A DNA stretch of 64,000 bases from Pseudomonadota bacterium (GTDB taxonomy: Bacteria > Pseudomonadota > Gammaproteobacteria > Burkholderiales > Rhodocyclaceae), in assembly GCA_018262195.1 (NCBI GenBank), contig JAGTRS010000001.1:62001-126000 (forward strand), in the 5' to 3' direction. Every line of letters starts with the position of its first letter. The first letter of the stretch is position 1. The position numbers and the translations under genes are program-made. Under the pieces are notes generated by a model. It made no database searches. It had not been told where the DNA came from and was given only the letters and a program-made list of their open reading frames with translations. This document shows, piece by piece, positions 50,270 through 59,659 of this stretch.

Positions 50270-51265
50270 ATGCGTAAACAACTGATCGTCCTGGGAATGT
50301 TGCTCCACTTTGCTGCGCCGGCACCGGCACAAGTCAGCTTTGGCTTTGGTTTCCAGACGGATAACGTCAGCATCAGCCTGTCGACCTACCCGAATCTGGT
50401 CCGCGTACCTGGCTACCCCGTCTATTACGCCTCGGGCTTGAATTCGAACTACTTTTTCTACGACGGCATGTACTGGGTTTTCGAGGGAGACCGCTGGTAT
50501 TCGAGCTCCTGGTATAACGGTCCATGGATGATGGTCGACGCGGAATTCATTCCGCTCTACCTGCTGCGGGTTCCGGTGCGCTACTACCGTCGTCCGCCAG
50601 CTTTCTTTGTCGGCTGGCAAGCCAACTCGCCGCCTCGCTGGGGCGACCACTGGGGCAATGACTGGTCGCAACGCCGCAGCGGCTGGGATCGCTGGGATCG
50701 CCGAGCCATGCCCGCCCCGGCCCCGTTACCAAGCTATCAACGCAAATACACCGGGGATCGTTACCCATCACCGGACCGGCAGCCGGAACTGCGCAGCCAG
50801 AACTATCGCCACGAAGCACGCGATCCACTGGTTCGCCAGCAATCCCGGGGATCGCCAGCGCAGACAAGCCAGCCTGAACATGATCAGCGCGGCAGAGGGG
50901 AAGCACCACAACGGAGAAATGCCGAGCCGATGGCGGCACCGCAACGCCCCGCTCCTTCGGTCAGGCAGGATGCCCCGGCCGCCCCTCAGGAGCAGCAGCC
51001 CCAACGGGCTCGCGAAAATCGGGAACAGCAGCGACCACCCCAGGCGCCACGAATGGAAGAGCGCCCTGCCCCCCGCGCCGCACCCCAGCCTCAGCGCGAG
51101 TCAGCCCGCGAACCCAACATGCGTCAGCAAGCCGAACCGAACCGGCAGCAGGCTCGGCCGCCCACTGAGGACCGCTCAGGCTCCCGCCAGCCAGATCAGG
51201 GCCAGCGTGGGCAACAACGGGATAGAGATAATTCCGACGAGCGCGGTCAGGGACGCGGAAGATAA
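50270..51265 (+). CDS. Secreted protein with Q/P/R-rich disordered C-terminal tail
   Basis: MRKQLIVLGMLLHFAAPAPA signal, Tyr-rich core, repetitive Gln/Pro/Arg tail. Confidence 0.7.
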   Translation: MRKQLIVLGMLLHFAAPAPAQVSFGFGFQTDNVSISLSTYPNLVRVPGYPVYYASGLNSNYFFYDGMYWVFEGDRWYSSSWYNGPWMMVDAEFIPLYLLRVPVRYYRRPPAFFVGWQANSPPRWGDHWGNDWSQRRSGWDRWDRRAMPAPAPLPSYQRKYTGDRYPSPDRQPELRSQNYRHEARDPLVRQQSRGSPAQTSQPEHDQRGRGEAPQRRNAEPMAAPQRPAPSVRQDAPAAPQEQQPQRARENREQQRPPQAPRMEERPAPRAAPQPQRESAREPNMRQQAEPNRQQARPPTEDRSGSRQPDQGQRGQQRDRDNSDERGQGRGR

Positions 51266-51504
51266 GTCAGGAATGGCGAGCCATTCAAGCGCTGAAGTGC
51301 ACCTTCCAGCACGATATTCCTGTTTCAAAATTCAGCTTGAAGTGGCCACAAGATAATTTTCTGCCATCTGACAGAAGCTGCCAGTCAATCGTCCAGGGTG
51401 AGGACTGAAATGAAGTCTGCGGTCACTTATCACTCAAATATCACAATGATGCGAGGGCGCCGTCACCATCAAAAATATATCAGGGGCATTTGATCCGACT
51501 TGGA

Positions 51505-51526
51505 TGGCTGGCTGGCTGGCTGGCTG
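51505..51526. repeat. (TGGC)n tetranucleotide tract, ~5.5 copies
   Basis: TGGCTGGCTGGCTGGCTGGCTG. Confidence 0.95.
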
Positions 51527-51664
51527 AAATTAGTAAAACTGACCATCCGAAATTGGGAGATATAAAAATAATAACCACACTGATGTGTCGGTAATTCTTA
51601 CAGCTATTAAGCCGACAAACACCCGGATAATTTCAAGCAATTGAATTATTGAATTTATTAAATT

Positions 51665-51680
51665 AGGCACTGAAAATGCT
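51665..51680 (+). promoter_or_regulatory. Putative sigma-54 -24/-12 promoter
   Basis: AGGCACTGAAAATGCT: GG-N10-GC, 3 mismatches to TGGCACGN4TTGCW; 116 nt before PEP-CTERM gene. Confidence 0.4.
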
Positions 51681-51795
51681 AGAGGTTGATATCTATTTCC
51701 ATTGCTGAATTTAATCGAAGTTTTGAAAGCTCCTGGAAATAGCAGGCATGAAATATTCATATTTAATATTTTATGCTTATTAACTAGGGAGAAAT

Positions 51796-52452
51796 ATGAT
51801 GATCAAAACCTTGACCTTAATTTCAGCTTTGATAGCGAGCCTAAGTCTGAGTGGGCCGGTGCAGGCCAACCTCTATTCGCTGGATGATGGAACATCTACG
51901 AACAGTATCGGCATTGGTGGTGGAGCCATTACATGGATGAACCAATTCACTGTCCTTGGCGGCAACAACACAATCAGTTCGATCAGCGTTGCGTGGGGCC
52001 AGGTAGCAAATGGAACCAGTGCATCAATTGTTGTATGGAACGACCCAAACAATGACGGAAATCCTTTTGATGCACAGGTAGTTGGAACGCCGCTTAACAT
52101 TCTGACCAGTAATAGTGAGACTGATATTTTCAACCTTTACGATATTGCAGATGTAGTCGTAAGCAATTCATTTTTCGTAGGTGTTTTTATGAACTCACCG
52201 TCCGGCTCATACCCCGCCAGCATAGACGAAACATCTACATCCCGTAGGAGTTGGGTCGCAGCAGCTGGGAATGACTTGAATGATTTAGGGTCATGGACCC
52301 TTCCTGTCGACCTTATCGATAATTACGGTTTCCCCGGGAATTGGATGATTCGTGCTGAAAGTGGAAGCAGCAATGTTCCCGAACCCGCTTCTGTTGCCCT
52401 TCTGGGCATTGGGCTTGCTGGCTTGGCAGCAACTCGTCGTCGCAAGGTCTGA
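51796..52452 (+). CDS. PEP-CTERM sorting domain-containing exoprotein
   Basis: Signal peptide and C-terminal VPEPASVALLGIGLAGLAATRRRKV. Confidence 0.93.
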   Translation: MMIKTLTLISALIASLSLSGPVQANLYSLDDGTSTNSIGIGGGAITWMNQFTVLGGNNTISSISVAWGQVANGTSASIVVWNDPNNDGNPFDAQVVGTPLNILTSNSETDIFNLYDIADVVVSNSFFVGVFMNSPSGSYPASIDETSTSRRSWVAAAGNDLNDLGSWTLPVDLIDNYGFPGNWMIRAESGSSNVPEPASVALLGIGLAGLAATRRRKV

Positions 52453-52466
52453 TGATCATTCCCATG

Positions 52467-52494
52467 AAAGCCCCACTCTTGTGGGGCTTTTTTT
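52467..52494 (+). terminator. Intrinsic terminator of PEP-CTERM gene
   Basis: AAAGCCCCAC-TCTT-GTGGGGCTTTTTTT. Confidence 0.9.
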
Positions 52495-52621
52495 CGGCCA
52501 TACAACGAGGAACGATGATGTTTGATGCCAGCAGGCAGTTAAGGATATGAAGCAGAAAATCATCGCAACAAGAGTAGCCAATCACCCTGCTTGAGGGACA
52601 CAACTGCAATAGCCAATCGAT

Positions 52622-52771
52622 CTAAAGAACCCTGCCACCCCGGATCACCCGAAGCAGGATGGCGACGATGGCGATGACCAGCAGAATGTGGATCAGGCCG
52701 CCGGCGGTATAGGCAGTGAGCAGGCCAAATAGCCACAGGATGATTAGTACAACGGCGATCGTATAGAGCAT
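52622..52771 (-). CDS. lmo0937 family small membrane protein
   Basis: MLYTIAVVLIILWLFGLLTAYTAGGLIHILLVIAIVAILLRVIRGGRVL. Confidence 0.9.
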   Translation of the reverse strand: MLYTIAVVLIILWLFGLLTAYTAGGLIHILLVIAIVAILLRVIRGGRVL

Positions 52772-52914
52772 GGTGTTTCTCCTTCGGTATCCGGTTGTAT
52801 GGCACAAGGAGCTATCAGCCGCTCAGGCGCTCCCGTGAGCCCTACCGGGACAGAGGAAACCTCTCGGTCGCCTCTCGTCCCGGCCAGGCCTGCCGGAAGC
52901 AGGCTCTGGTTGAA

Positions 52915-53478
52915 TCAACGCTTGATGCGGCTGATCTTGGTACCTTCGATGCTCAGGCTGGCCATCAGGCCCTGCTGGTCGAAGATGAAGGCATAGGCGT
53001 CGTTCTTCAGTGTCGAAGTCGACAGGTTCTTGGCAATGCCTTCATTGACGACGACAACGCTCGGGCCGACACCAAATTCCCAGCCCTTCGAGCTGTCGAG
53101 GTACTTGACGGCCTTGTCGCTCATCAGGAAGACGACGTAGCCGTAGGATTCAGCACCGGCTTGCCAGCCCCAGGAAGCGGAGACGGAGTTGAAATAGCCG
53201 GACTGCTTGCCGGCCTTGGTCAGCACGCCTTCGCCATAACTGCCGCCGAAGACCAAACCAGCTTTGACGATCTTCGGAAAGACGAGGATCCCCTTGGCCT
53301 TCTTGGAAAGGTCTTCGGCAACCGGGTTGCTCTTGTAAAGGGATTGCAGGGCCTGAGCGGCGTCCTGGTCGAGATCTTCTGCGCTGGCGGCGATCGCTTG
53401 GCCGCTTAATGTGCCCAGGGAAAATGTGGCGGCTGTGATGAGCAGAAGGCTTTTCAATGCGTGGCGTCTGGTAGTCAT
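52915..53478 (-). CDS. SYLF (YSC84-like) lipid-binding domain protein
   Basis: KAKGILVFPKIVKAGLVFGGSYGEGVLTKAGKQSGYFNSVSASWGWQAGAESYGYVVFLMSDKAVKYL. Confidence 0.92.
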   Translation of the reverse strand: MTTRRHALKSLLLITAATFSLGTLSGQAIAASAEDLDQDAAQALQSLYKSNPVAEDLSKKAKGILVFPKIVKAGLVFGGSYGEGVLTKAGKQSGYFNSVSASWGWQAGAESYGYVVFLMSDKAVKYLDSSKGWEFGVGPSVVVVNEGIAKNLSTSTLKNDAYAFIFDQQGLMASLSIEGTKISRIKR

Positions 53479-53604
53479 GGTTTTATCCTGTCGATTGTTT
53501 ACTTGCATGGAATGAGGCTTTCGACACCAAGGCGAACGTGACAGTGTTTTCTCAGGTATGCCTTGAATCGATGATTCAGCTTAGGAGCAAGTCTGCCCAC
53601 GTAC

Positions 53605-53620
53605 CGTTCGCTGGCACACA
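53605..53620. promoter_or_regulatory. Crp/Fnr-like palindrome, site E (CGTTCGCTGGCACACA)
   Basis: One mismatch; minus-strand -10-like TAAGCT at 53583-53578, offset 37, upstream of SYLF gene. Confidence 0.55.
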
Positions 53621-53674
53621 TAGGAGGCGTACATCGGCTAGACTGGGGCAGCCCGCAAAATGCTTTGTCACAAG

Positions 53675-53690
53675 CGTGCGGTGGCGCACG
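53675..53690. promoter_or_regulatory. Crp/Fnr-like palindrome, site G (CGTGCGGTGGCGCACG)
   Basis: Two outer mismatches, inverted-repeat arms perfect; plus-strand TATATC at 53712-53717, offset 37, upstream of protease gene. Confidence 0.45.
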
Positions 53691-53755
53691 GAAGGCCTGC
53701 GGAAAAGTCGCTATATCTAGATCAACTGTTCCATTTTTCGTCACACACTACATCA

Positions 53756-54484
53756 ATGATTGAGCCGATCCTTCTTACCGCCGCCCGCATTTCGACTTTC
53801 AATGACAAGGTGCTGCTGACCAATGCCAGCGGCTTTTTCTTTGAGCGCGACGAACGACTGTTTCTGGTCACCAGCCGGCATGTGCTGTTCGGCAAGACCA
53901 GCAAGCATTTTCCGACCCGAATCGAGATCGAACTGCACACCAATGCAGCCAACGTCGCCGAATCCACTGGCTTTTCCATTCCGCTTTACCGCAATGGGAA
54001 AAGCATCTGGCGCCAGGGTCTGGATGCGGCAGGCGAAATCGACGTCGGCGTCATCGAAATCGACCGCAAGGCCTTGCCCAAGACAGCCGTCTATCGGGCC
54101 TTCAGCCCGACGCACCTGTTGAGCAGCCTCGATCAGGTTGAGGTTGGCTCCTCATTGCTGATTGTCGGCTTCCCGCTCGGCTTTCATGACGCACTGCATC
54201 ACACGCCGGTGGTACGCCATGCCATCATCGCCTCGTCGTTCGGTCTGCGTTTTCAGGGGGAAGGGTTCTTTTTGACCGATGCCCGCACCCATCGCGGCAG
54301 CAGTGGTGCGCCGGTGGTCATGCGAATAGCCCAGTCGACACCGGGTCACGGCGATCTGCCGTGGATGCTGCTCGGCATTCATTCCTCTCGCTTCGATGTC
54401 GGGAATCGTGATCTGGTCGAGGATGAAGCGCTGGGGCTGAACGGTGCCTGGTACGCCGACATCCTGCTCAAGCTGACCGAGTAG
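53756..54484 (+). CDS. Trypsin-like serine protease family protein
   Basis: LFLVTSRHVLFG (His), DVGVIEID (Asp), THRGSSGAPV (Ser). Confidence 0.85.
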   Translation: MIEPILLTAARISTFNDKVLLTNASGFFFERDERLFLVTSRHVLFGKTSKHFPTRIEIELHTNAANVAESTGFSIPLYRNGKSIWRQGLDAAGEIDVGVIEIDRKALPKTAVYRAFSPTHLLSSLDQVEVGSSLLIVGFPLGFHDALHHTPVVRHAIIASSFGLRFQGEGFFLTDARTHRGSSGAPVVMRIAQSTPGHGDLPWMLLGIHSSRFDVGNRDLVEDEALGLNGAWYADILLKLTE

Positions 54485-54497
54485 CAGAACTCCTGAT

Positions 54498-55622
54498 TCA
54501 ATGCCCTGCCGGCGTGGCGTTTTCCGCCTGCAGGCCAAGCAATATCTTTTCATAAGCTTCGGCAAACAACTGCACGCCGTCCAGTTGCAGGCTTTCACCG
54601 ACTGCATTCAGGTCGATGCCCAGTTCCATCAGCGCTTCAATGTGAATTTGGGCTTCATCCAGCCCAACCGGCAGGCTATTGGCCACCTGCCCGTGTTTTC
54701 GAAAAGCCGCCAGCGTTGCATCAGGCAGCGTATTGATGCTTTCTGCTCCGATCAGCGGTTCGACATAGAGCACATCGCTGTACGCCAGGTTCTTGCTGCC
54801 AGTGCTGGCCCACAAGGGAGTCTGCGGTCTGGCGCCGGCCAGACGAAGCAGCGCAAAGTCCGGCCCATGGAAAATATCGCGGTATCGGCCATGACAGCAT
54901 TTGGCCAGCGCGACACCGGCTCGCCCGCTGAGTCGTGCAGCGTGCGCGGTAGCCAGTGCATCGAGACGTTTATCGACCACCGTATCGACTCGACTGAGAA
55001 AGATGCTGGCCACCGAACGCAAGTGCCGGGCTTGCCCCCCACTCTCCACCCAGCGCAAAGCGCCGCGCAGGTAGGCCTGAGCAACTGCCTCGTACTGCGC
55101 CAGTGAAAAAATCAGGGTGACGTTAACCGACACCCCTGCCGCGCTCAAAGCTTCGAAAGCAGCAATTCCCGCTGGCGTCCCCGGTACCTTGATCAGCAGA
55201 TTGTCGCGCCCGACCGCAGCGGACAGACGATGGGCTGCGGCGATGGTGCCGGCCGTATCGTTGGCCAGCGCCGGCGAAACCTCCAGACTGACATATCCGC
55301 TTTCACCACGGCTGGCCCGGAAAGCCGGCAGCAACATGGCACAGGCCGCACGGATATCGGCGATGACCAGCGATTCGTAACAGGCCTCGGCATCCAGACC
55401 TTCGCCCCGCAAGCGTTCCAGGTCGTCACGGTAATAGGGACTGCCGGCGATGGCCTTCTCGAAAATGGACGGGTTGGAGGTGACGCCATCGACCCCGTCC
55501 TCGTTGATCAGGCGTTGCAGGCCACCTTCGCGCAGCAAGGTGCGTGACAGGTTGTCGAGCCAGATGTGTTGGCCGAGTTTCTTGAGCGCCAGCAGCGGGT
55601 TGGTATTTACGGATCTGTTCAT
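54498..55622 (-). CDS. tal: Transaldolase
   Basis: IWLDNLSRTLLREGGLQRLINEDGVDGVTSNPSIFEKAI, LIKVPGTPAG. Confidence 0.93.
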   Translation of the reverse strand: MNRSVNTNPLLALKKLGQHIWLDNLSRTLLREGGLQRLINEDGVDGVTSNPSIFEKAIAGSPYYRDDLERLRGEGLDAEACYESLVIADIRAACAMLLPAFRASRGESGYVSLEVSPALANDTAGTIAAAHRLSAAVGRDNLLIKVPGTPAGIAAFEALSAAGVSVNVTLIFSLAQYEAVAQAYLRGALRWVESGGQARHLRSVASIFLSRVDTVVDKRLDALATAHAARLSGRAGVALAKCCHGRYRDIFHGPDFALLRLAGARPQTPLWASTGSKNLAYSDVLYVEPLIGAESINTLPDATLAAFRKHGQVANSLPVGLDEAQIHIEALMELGIDLNAVGESLQLDGVQLFAEAYEKILLGLQAENATPAGH

Positions 55623-58009
55623 CACTTCGCTCCCGGCCATTGCCAGTCGAGGATTTCCGGCATGTCCTCACCGTGTTCAAGGATGTATTGCGTGTGCTCG
55701 TTGAGCTTGTCACGCATGGCCTGCTTGATGTGCGCTGCCTGGGCGTGCAGTTTCGGCACCCGCTTGGCCACGTCCATGACCAGATGAAAACGGTCCAGAT
55801 GGTTGAGCACGACCATGTCGAAAGGCGTCGTCGTCGTACCCTCTTCCTTGTAGCCGCGCACGTGCAGGTTGGTGTTAGTGCGCCGGTAGGTCAGCCGGTG
55901 AATCAGCCAGGGGTAGCCGTGGTAGGCGAAGATGATCGGCTTGTCCGTGGTGAACAGCGAATCGAACTCGTCGCTCGACAGCCCGTGTGGATGCTCTTCC
56001 TGCGGCTGCAGGGTCATCAGGTCGACGACGTTGATGCAGCGGATTTTGAGGGTCGGCGTCAGTTTGTGCAGGATGTCGATGGCGGCCAGCATTTCCAGCG
56101 TCGGCACGTCGCCGGCCGAAGCAAGCACGATGTCCGGTTCGCCCGGCTGGTCGTTGCAGGCCCATTCCCACAGGCCGATACCGGCGCTGGCGTGGTTGAT
56201 CGCTGCTTCCATATCCAGCCACTGCCAGTCCGGCTGCTTGCCGGCGACGATGACATTGACCAGGTTGCGGCTCTTCAGGCAGCGGTCGGTGACGTACAGC
56301 AGCGTGTTGGCATCCGGCGGCAGATAGACGCGGATGATGTCGGCCTTCTTATTCACGACGTGGTCGATGAAGCCGGGGTCCTGATGCGAAAAGCCGTTGT
56401 GATCCTGCCGCCAGACATGCGAGGTGAGCAGGATGTTGAGCGAGGCAATCGGCCGCCGCCAGGGAATCTCGCCGCACATCTTGAGCCATTTGGCGTGCTG
56501 GTTGAACATCGAATCGACGATGTGGATGAAGGCTTCGTAGCAGGAAAAAAGGCCATGGCGACCGGTCAGCAGGTAGCCTTCGAGCCAGCCCTGGCAGGCA
56601 TGTTCGGACAGCACTTCCATGACCCGGCCATCGGGCGCCAGATGGTCGTCACCTTCGAGATGCTCGGCCATCCAGGTCCGGTTGGTGACTTCAAACAGCG
56701 CACCGAGACGGTTGGAGGCCGTTTCATCCGGCCCGAAGACGCGGAAATTGTCGGGGTTCTGGCGCATCACGTCGCGCAGGAAGACGCCCATGGCTCGCGT
56801 TGCTTCGGCCACCGATCCACCTGGGCTCGGCACCGCCACGGCGTAGTCGCGAAAATCCGGCAAACGGAGGTCGCGCAACAGGGCGCCGCCGTTGGCGTTC
56901 AGGTTGGCGCCCATGCGCCGTTGGCCTGTTGGAGCCAGCGCGGCGATCTCCGGCATCAGCCGGCCATCTTTATCAAACAATTCCGCTGGCTTGTAAGAGG
57001 CCATCCATTCACCCAGCAATTGGACGTGCTCCGGCTTGTCCATGTCGCTGAACGGCACCTGATGCGAACGCCAGGAGCCTTCGCTCTGCTTGCCATCGAC
57101 GGTTTTCGGCCCGGTCCACCCTTTGGGCGAACGGAGGATGATCATCGGCCAGCGCGGCCGGCTTTCATCGCCACCTTCGCGCGCCCGACGCTGAATGGCG
57201 GCAATGCTCGCCATTGCGGTGTCGACTGCCGCCGCCATCAACTGGTGCATGGTTTCCGGATCGTCGCCCTCGACAAAGATCGGCTGGTAGCCGTAGCCAA
57301 CGAACAGGCATTCCAGTTCCATGTGGCTGATCCGGGCCAGGATGGTCGGGTTGGCGATCTTGTAACCATTGAGGTGAAGGATGGGCAGCACGGCACCATC
57401 AGTGCGCGGATTAAGGAATTTGTTGGAGTGCCAGGAAGTCGCCAGCGGTCCGGTCTCCGCCTCACCATCACCGACGACACAGCAGGTGATCAGGTGCGGG
57501 TTGTCGAACACCGCACCGTAGGCATGGAACAGGGCGTAACCGAGTTCGCCGCCTTCGTGGATCGAGCCCGGCGTATCCGGCGAGGCATGGCTGGGAATGC
57601 CGCCAGGGAAGGAGAACTGGCGGAACAGCCGGCGCATGCCCTCCTCGTCTTGGGATATGTTCTGGTAAAACTCGCTGTAGCTGCCTTCCAGCCAGGTGTT
57701 CGCCACCACGCCCGGACCACCGTGGCCTGGGCCGGCGATGAAGATCATGTTCAGACCGTGCTGCCGGATCGCCCGGTTCATATGCACGTAGATGAAGTTA
57801 AGACCCGGCGTCGTGCCCCAGTGCCCCAGTAGCCGTGGCTTGATGTGTGCCAGCGTGAGCGGCGTTTTGAGCAGCGGGTTGTCAAGCAAATAGATCTGCC
57901 CGACCGACAGATAATTGGCGGCGCGCCACCAGGCGTTCATTCGGTCGAGTTCGTCGGCCGCCAGCGGAGTGTGAGTGGTGAGCATTTGCTTATCCTTGAT
58001 CGTGTTCAT
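55622..58009 (-). CDS. xfp: Phosphoketolase (xylulose-5-P/fructose-6-P)
   Basis: 795 aa; [74 protein letters not shown]. Confidence 0.95.
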   Translation of the reverse strand: MNTIKDKQMLTTHTPLAADELDRMNAWWRAANYLSVGQIYLLDNPLLKTPLTLAHIKPRLLGHWGTTPGLNFIYVHMNRAIRQHGLNMIFIAGPGHGGPGVVANTWLEGSYSEFYQNISQDEEGMRRLFRQFSFPGGIPSHASPDTPGSIHEGGELGYALFHAYGAVFDNPHLITCCVVGDGEAETGPLATSWHSNKFLNPRTDGAVLPILHLNGYKIANPTILARISHMELECLFVGYGYQPIFVEGDDPETMHQLMAAAVDTAMASIAAIQRRAREGGDESRPRWPMIILRSPKGWTGPKTVDGKQSEGSWRSHQVPFSDMDKPEHVQLLGEWMASYKPAELFDKDGRLMPEIAALAPTGQRRMGANLNANGGALLRDLRLPDFRDYAVAVPSPGGSVAEATRAMGVFLRDVMRQNPDNFRVFGPDETASNRLGALFEVTNRTWMAEHLEGDDHLAPDGRVMEVLSEHACQGWLEGYLLTGRHGLFSCYEAFIHIVDSMFNQHAKWLKMCGEIPWRRPIASLNILLTSHVWRQDHNGFSHQDPGFIDHVVNKKADIIRVYLPPDANTLLYVTDRCLKSRNLVNVIVAGKQPDWQWLDMEAAINHASAGIGLWEWACNDQPGEPDIVLASAGDVPTLEMLAAIDILHKLTPTLKIRCINVVDLMTLQPQEEHPHGLSSDEFDSLFTTDKPIIFAYHGYPWLIHRLTYRRTNTNLHVRGYKEEGTTTTPFDMVVLNHLDRFHLVMDVAKRVPKLHAQAAHIKQAMRDKLNEHTQYILEHGEDMPEILDWQWPGAK

Positions 58010-58332
58010 TGGGCACCTGCCTTGCGTAGACGGGCTTGCAGGGATTCGAGTTCGTCGAGTAGTTGCAGGGCCAGCGCGGCGCCGGCCAGATTGACGCCGA
58101 GGTCGCGTTGCAGCCGGATGGCGACCGTGGCACGTCGCAGGTGGGTGCCGGTGAAACGCCAGCGATGCGGTTCCCGGCCGATGGGTGACAAAACCCCTTC
58201 ATCGACCAGTTCGACGATGGTTTCTACCTGCACGGCGCAGGCCTGGCAGACTTCGCTGATGGTCAGGTCGGTTTGCTCTTCAAGAATGATCGCGCTGGGT
58301 TGCGGCAGCATTTTGTCTTTATCCTTATCCAT
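58006..58332 (-). CDS. cbpM: Chaperone modulator CbpM (MerR-like)
   Basis: [73 protein letters not shown]. Confidence 0.88.
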   Translation of the reverse strand: MDKDKDKMLPQPSAIILEEQTDLTISEVCQACAVQVETIVELVDEGVLSPIGREPHRWRFTGTHLRRATVAIRLQRDLGVNLAGAALALQLLDELESLQARLRKAGAQ

Positions 58333-58334
58333 GC

Positions 58335-59282
58335 TTACGCTCCCAGTCTGGATCGCGGCTTGAAGGACTTGAACTGCTCGGCCATGCCGGCATAGAAGGC
58401 CTGGTCGGCGTCGTTTTCGGCCACCGGCAAAACCACCTGCAGCACAACGTAAAAGTCGCCGGGCGTAGTGCCCGGAATGCCCCGCCCCTTGAGCCGCAGC
58501 TTGCCGCCGGCTTTCGAATTGGGCGGAACCTTCAGGTCGACCGTGGCATTCGGCGTCGGCACACTGACTGTTGCCCCGAGGGCCGCTTCCCATGGCGCCA
58601 GCGGCAAGTCGAGAAAGACATCGCGCTGCTCGACACGAAAATGGGCATGTGGATTGAACGCCACCTCCAGATAGAGATCGCCCGCCTTGCCTTGCCCGAT
58701 GCCCGGTGCGCCCTGCCCGGCCAGCCGAATATGCTGCCCGGCGCGAACGCCGCGCGGAATGGTCACATTCAGCTTGTGGGAGCGCATCGTCACCCGGCCG
58801 TTGGCATCCGCCTCAGGCGTGCCGAGCGTAATCACCCGGGTCGCGCCGCTATAGGTGTCGGCCAGATCGATCATGACCTGGGCGTGCCTGTCCTCGCCGC
58901 GGGCATGAAACGCCTGCTGGCCCCGACTGGCACCAGCGAAACCATGCCCATACAGGGATTCGAAAAAATCGCTGAAATCCTCGGCGCCCCTGGCGTTTGC
59001 ACCGTCGCCGGAGAACTCGAACCCGGCGTTCCAGTCCGGCGGCGGCCGGAAATCCTGCCCAGCCTGCCAATTGGCGCCCAGCCGGTCGTAGGCGGCACGC
59101 TTTTCCAGATCCTTGAGCACCGCATTGGCTTCGCCGAGTTCCTTGAAACGGACTTCGGCCTCGGGATCCTTGCTGACATCCGGATGGTACTTGCGAGCCA
59201 GTTTGCGATAGGCCCGCTTGATCTCGTCCTGGGTCGCGTCCCGCGCCACACCCATGATCTTGTAATAGTCCTTGAATTCCAT
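58335..59282 (-). CDS. cbpA: DnaJ-like co-chaperone CbpA
   Basis: J domain MEFKDYYKIMGVARDATQDEIKRAYRKLARKYHPDVSKDPEAE plus DnaJ C-terminal domain. Confidence 0.93.
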   Translation of the reverse strand: MEFKDYYKIMGVARDATQDEIKRAYRKLARKYHPDVSKDPEAEVRFKELGEANAVLKDLEKRAAYDRLGANWQAGQDFRPPPDWNAGFEFSGDGANARGAEDFSDFFESLYGHGFAGASRGQQAFHARGEDRHAQVMIDLADTYSGATRVITLGTPEADANGRVTMRSHKLNVTIPRGVRAGQHIRLAGQGAPGIGQGKAGDLYLEVAFNPHAHFRVEQRDVFLDLPLAPWEAALGATVSVPTPNATVDLKVPPNSKAGGKLRLKGRGIPGTTPGDFYVVLQVVLPVAENDADQAFYAGMAEQFKSFKPRSRLGA

Positions 59283-59295
59283 GGTGAGGCTTTCC

Positions 59296-59475
59296 TCAGG
59301 CCGGATCTGTCCCGACCACAACCGGCGGGGACTCGGCCGGTTCCGGCATCACCGCTCTTTCCCCGGAGCCATCCTTCTCTGCCGGCAGCAACGAAGCAAT
59401 CGGCGCCCAGTGGCGACAACCGGTTTGTGTCGCGCGGTGTCGCGTACCCGGCAGGTATTCGATTTCGTCATTCAT
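59296..59475 (-). CDS. Small hypothetical protein, 59 aa, leading gene of cbpA operon
   Basis: MNDEIEYLPGTRHRATQTGCRHWAPIASLLPAEKDGSGERAVMPEPAESPPVVVGTDPA; GGAGA Shine-Dalgarno. Confidence 0.5.
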   Translation of the reverse strand: MNDEIEYLPGTRHRATQTGCRHWAPIASLLPAEKDGSGERAVMPEPAESPPVVVGTDPA

Positions 59476-59583
59476 TACGGATCTCCGTTGCCTGAGCAGC
59501 CGATTGCTGTCGTCACGACTATGCATGCCCTCGGCAAACGATTCGGTGTGCCAGCCAACATAGATGCCAATGAATTTCACATG

Positions 59584-59599
59584 TGTGTGTTGGCGAACA
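59584..59599. promoter_or_regulatory. Crp/Fnr-like palindrome, site B (TGTGTGTTGGCGAACA), divergent promoter
   Basis: Minus TATGTT at 59562-59557 and plus CACCAT at 59621-59626, both offset 37. Confidence 0.6.
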
Positions 59600-59659
59600 G
59601 AGCCAGTTATCTCTCCGGCGCACCATCAAGACTCACCCACTGATTTGAAGGCGTAAAAA

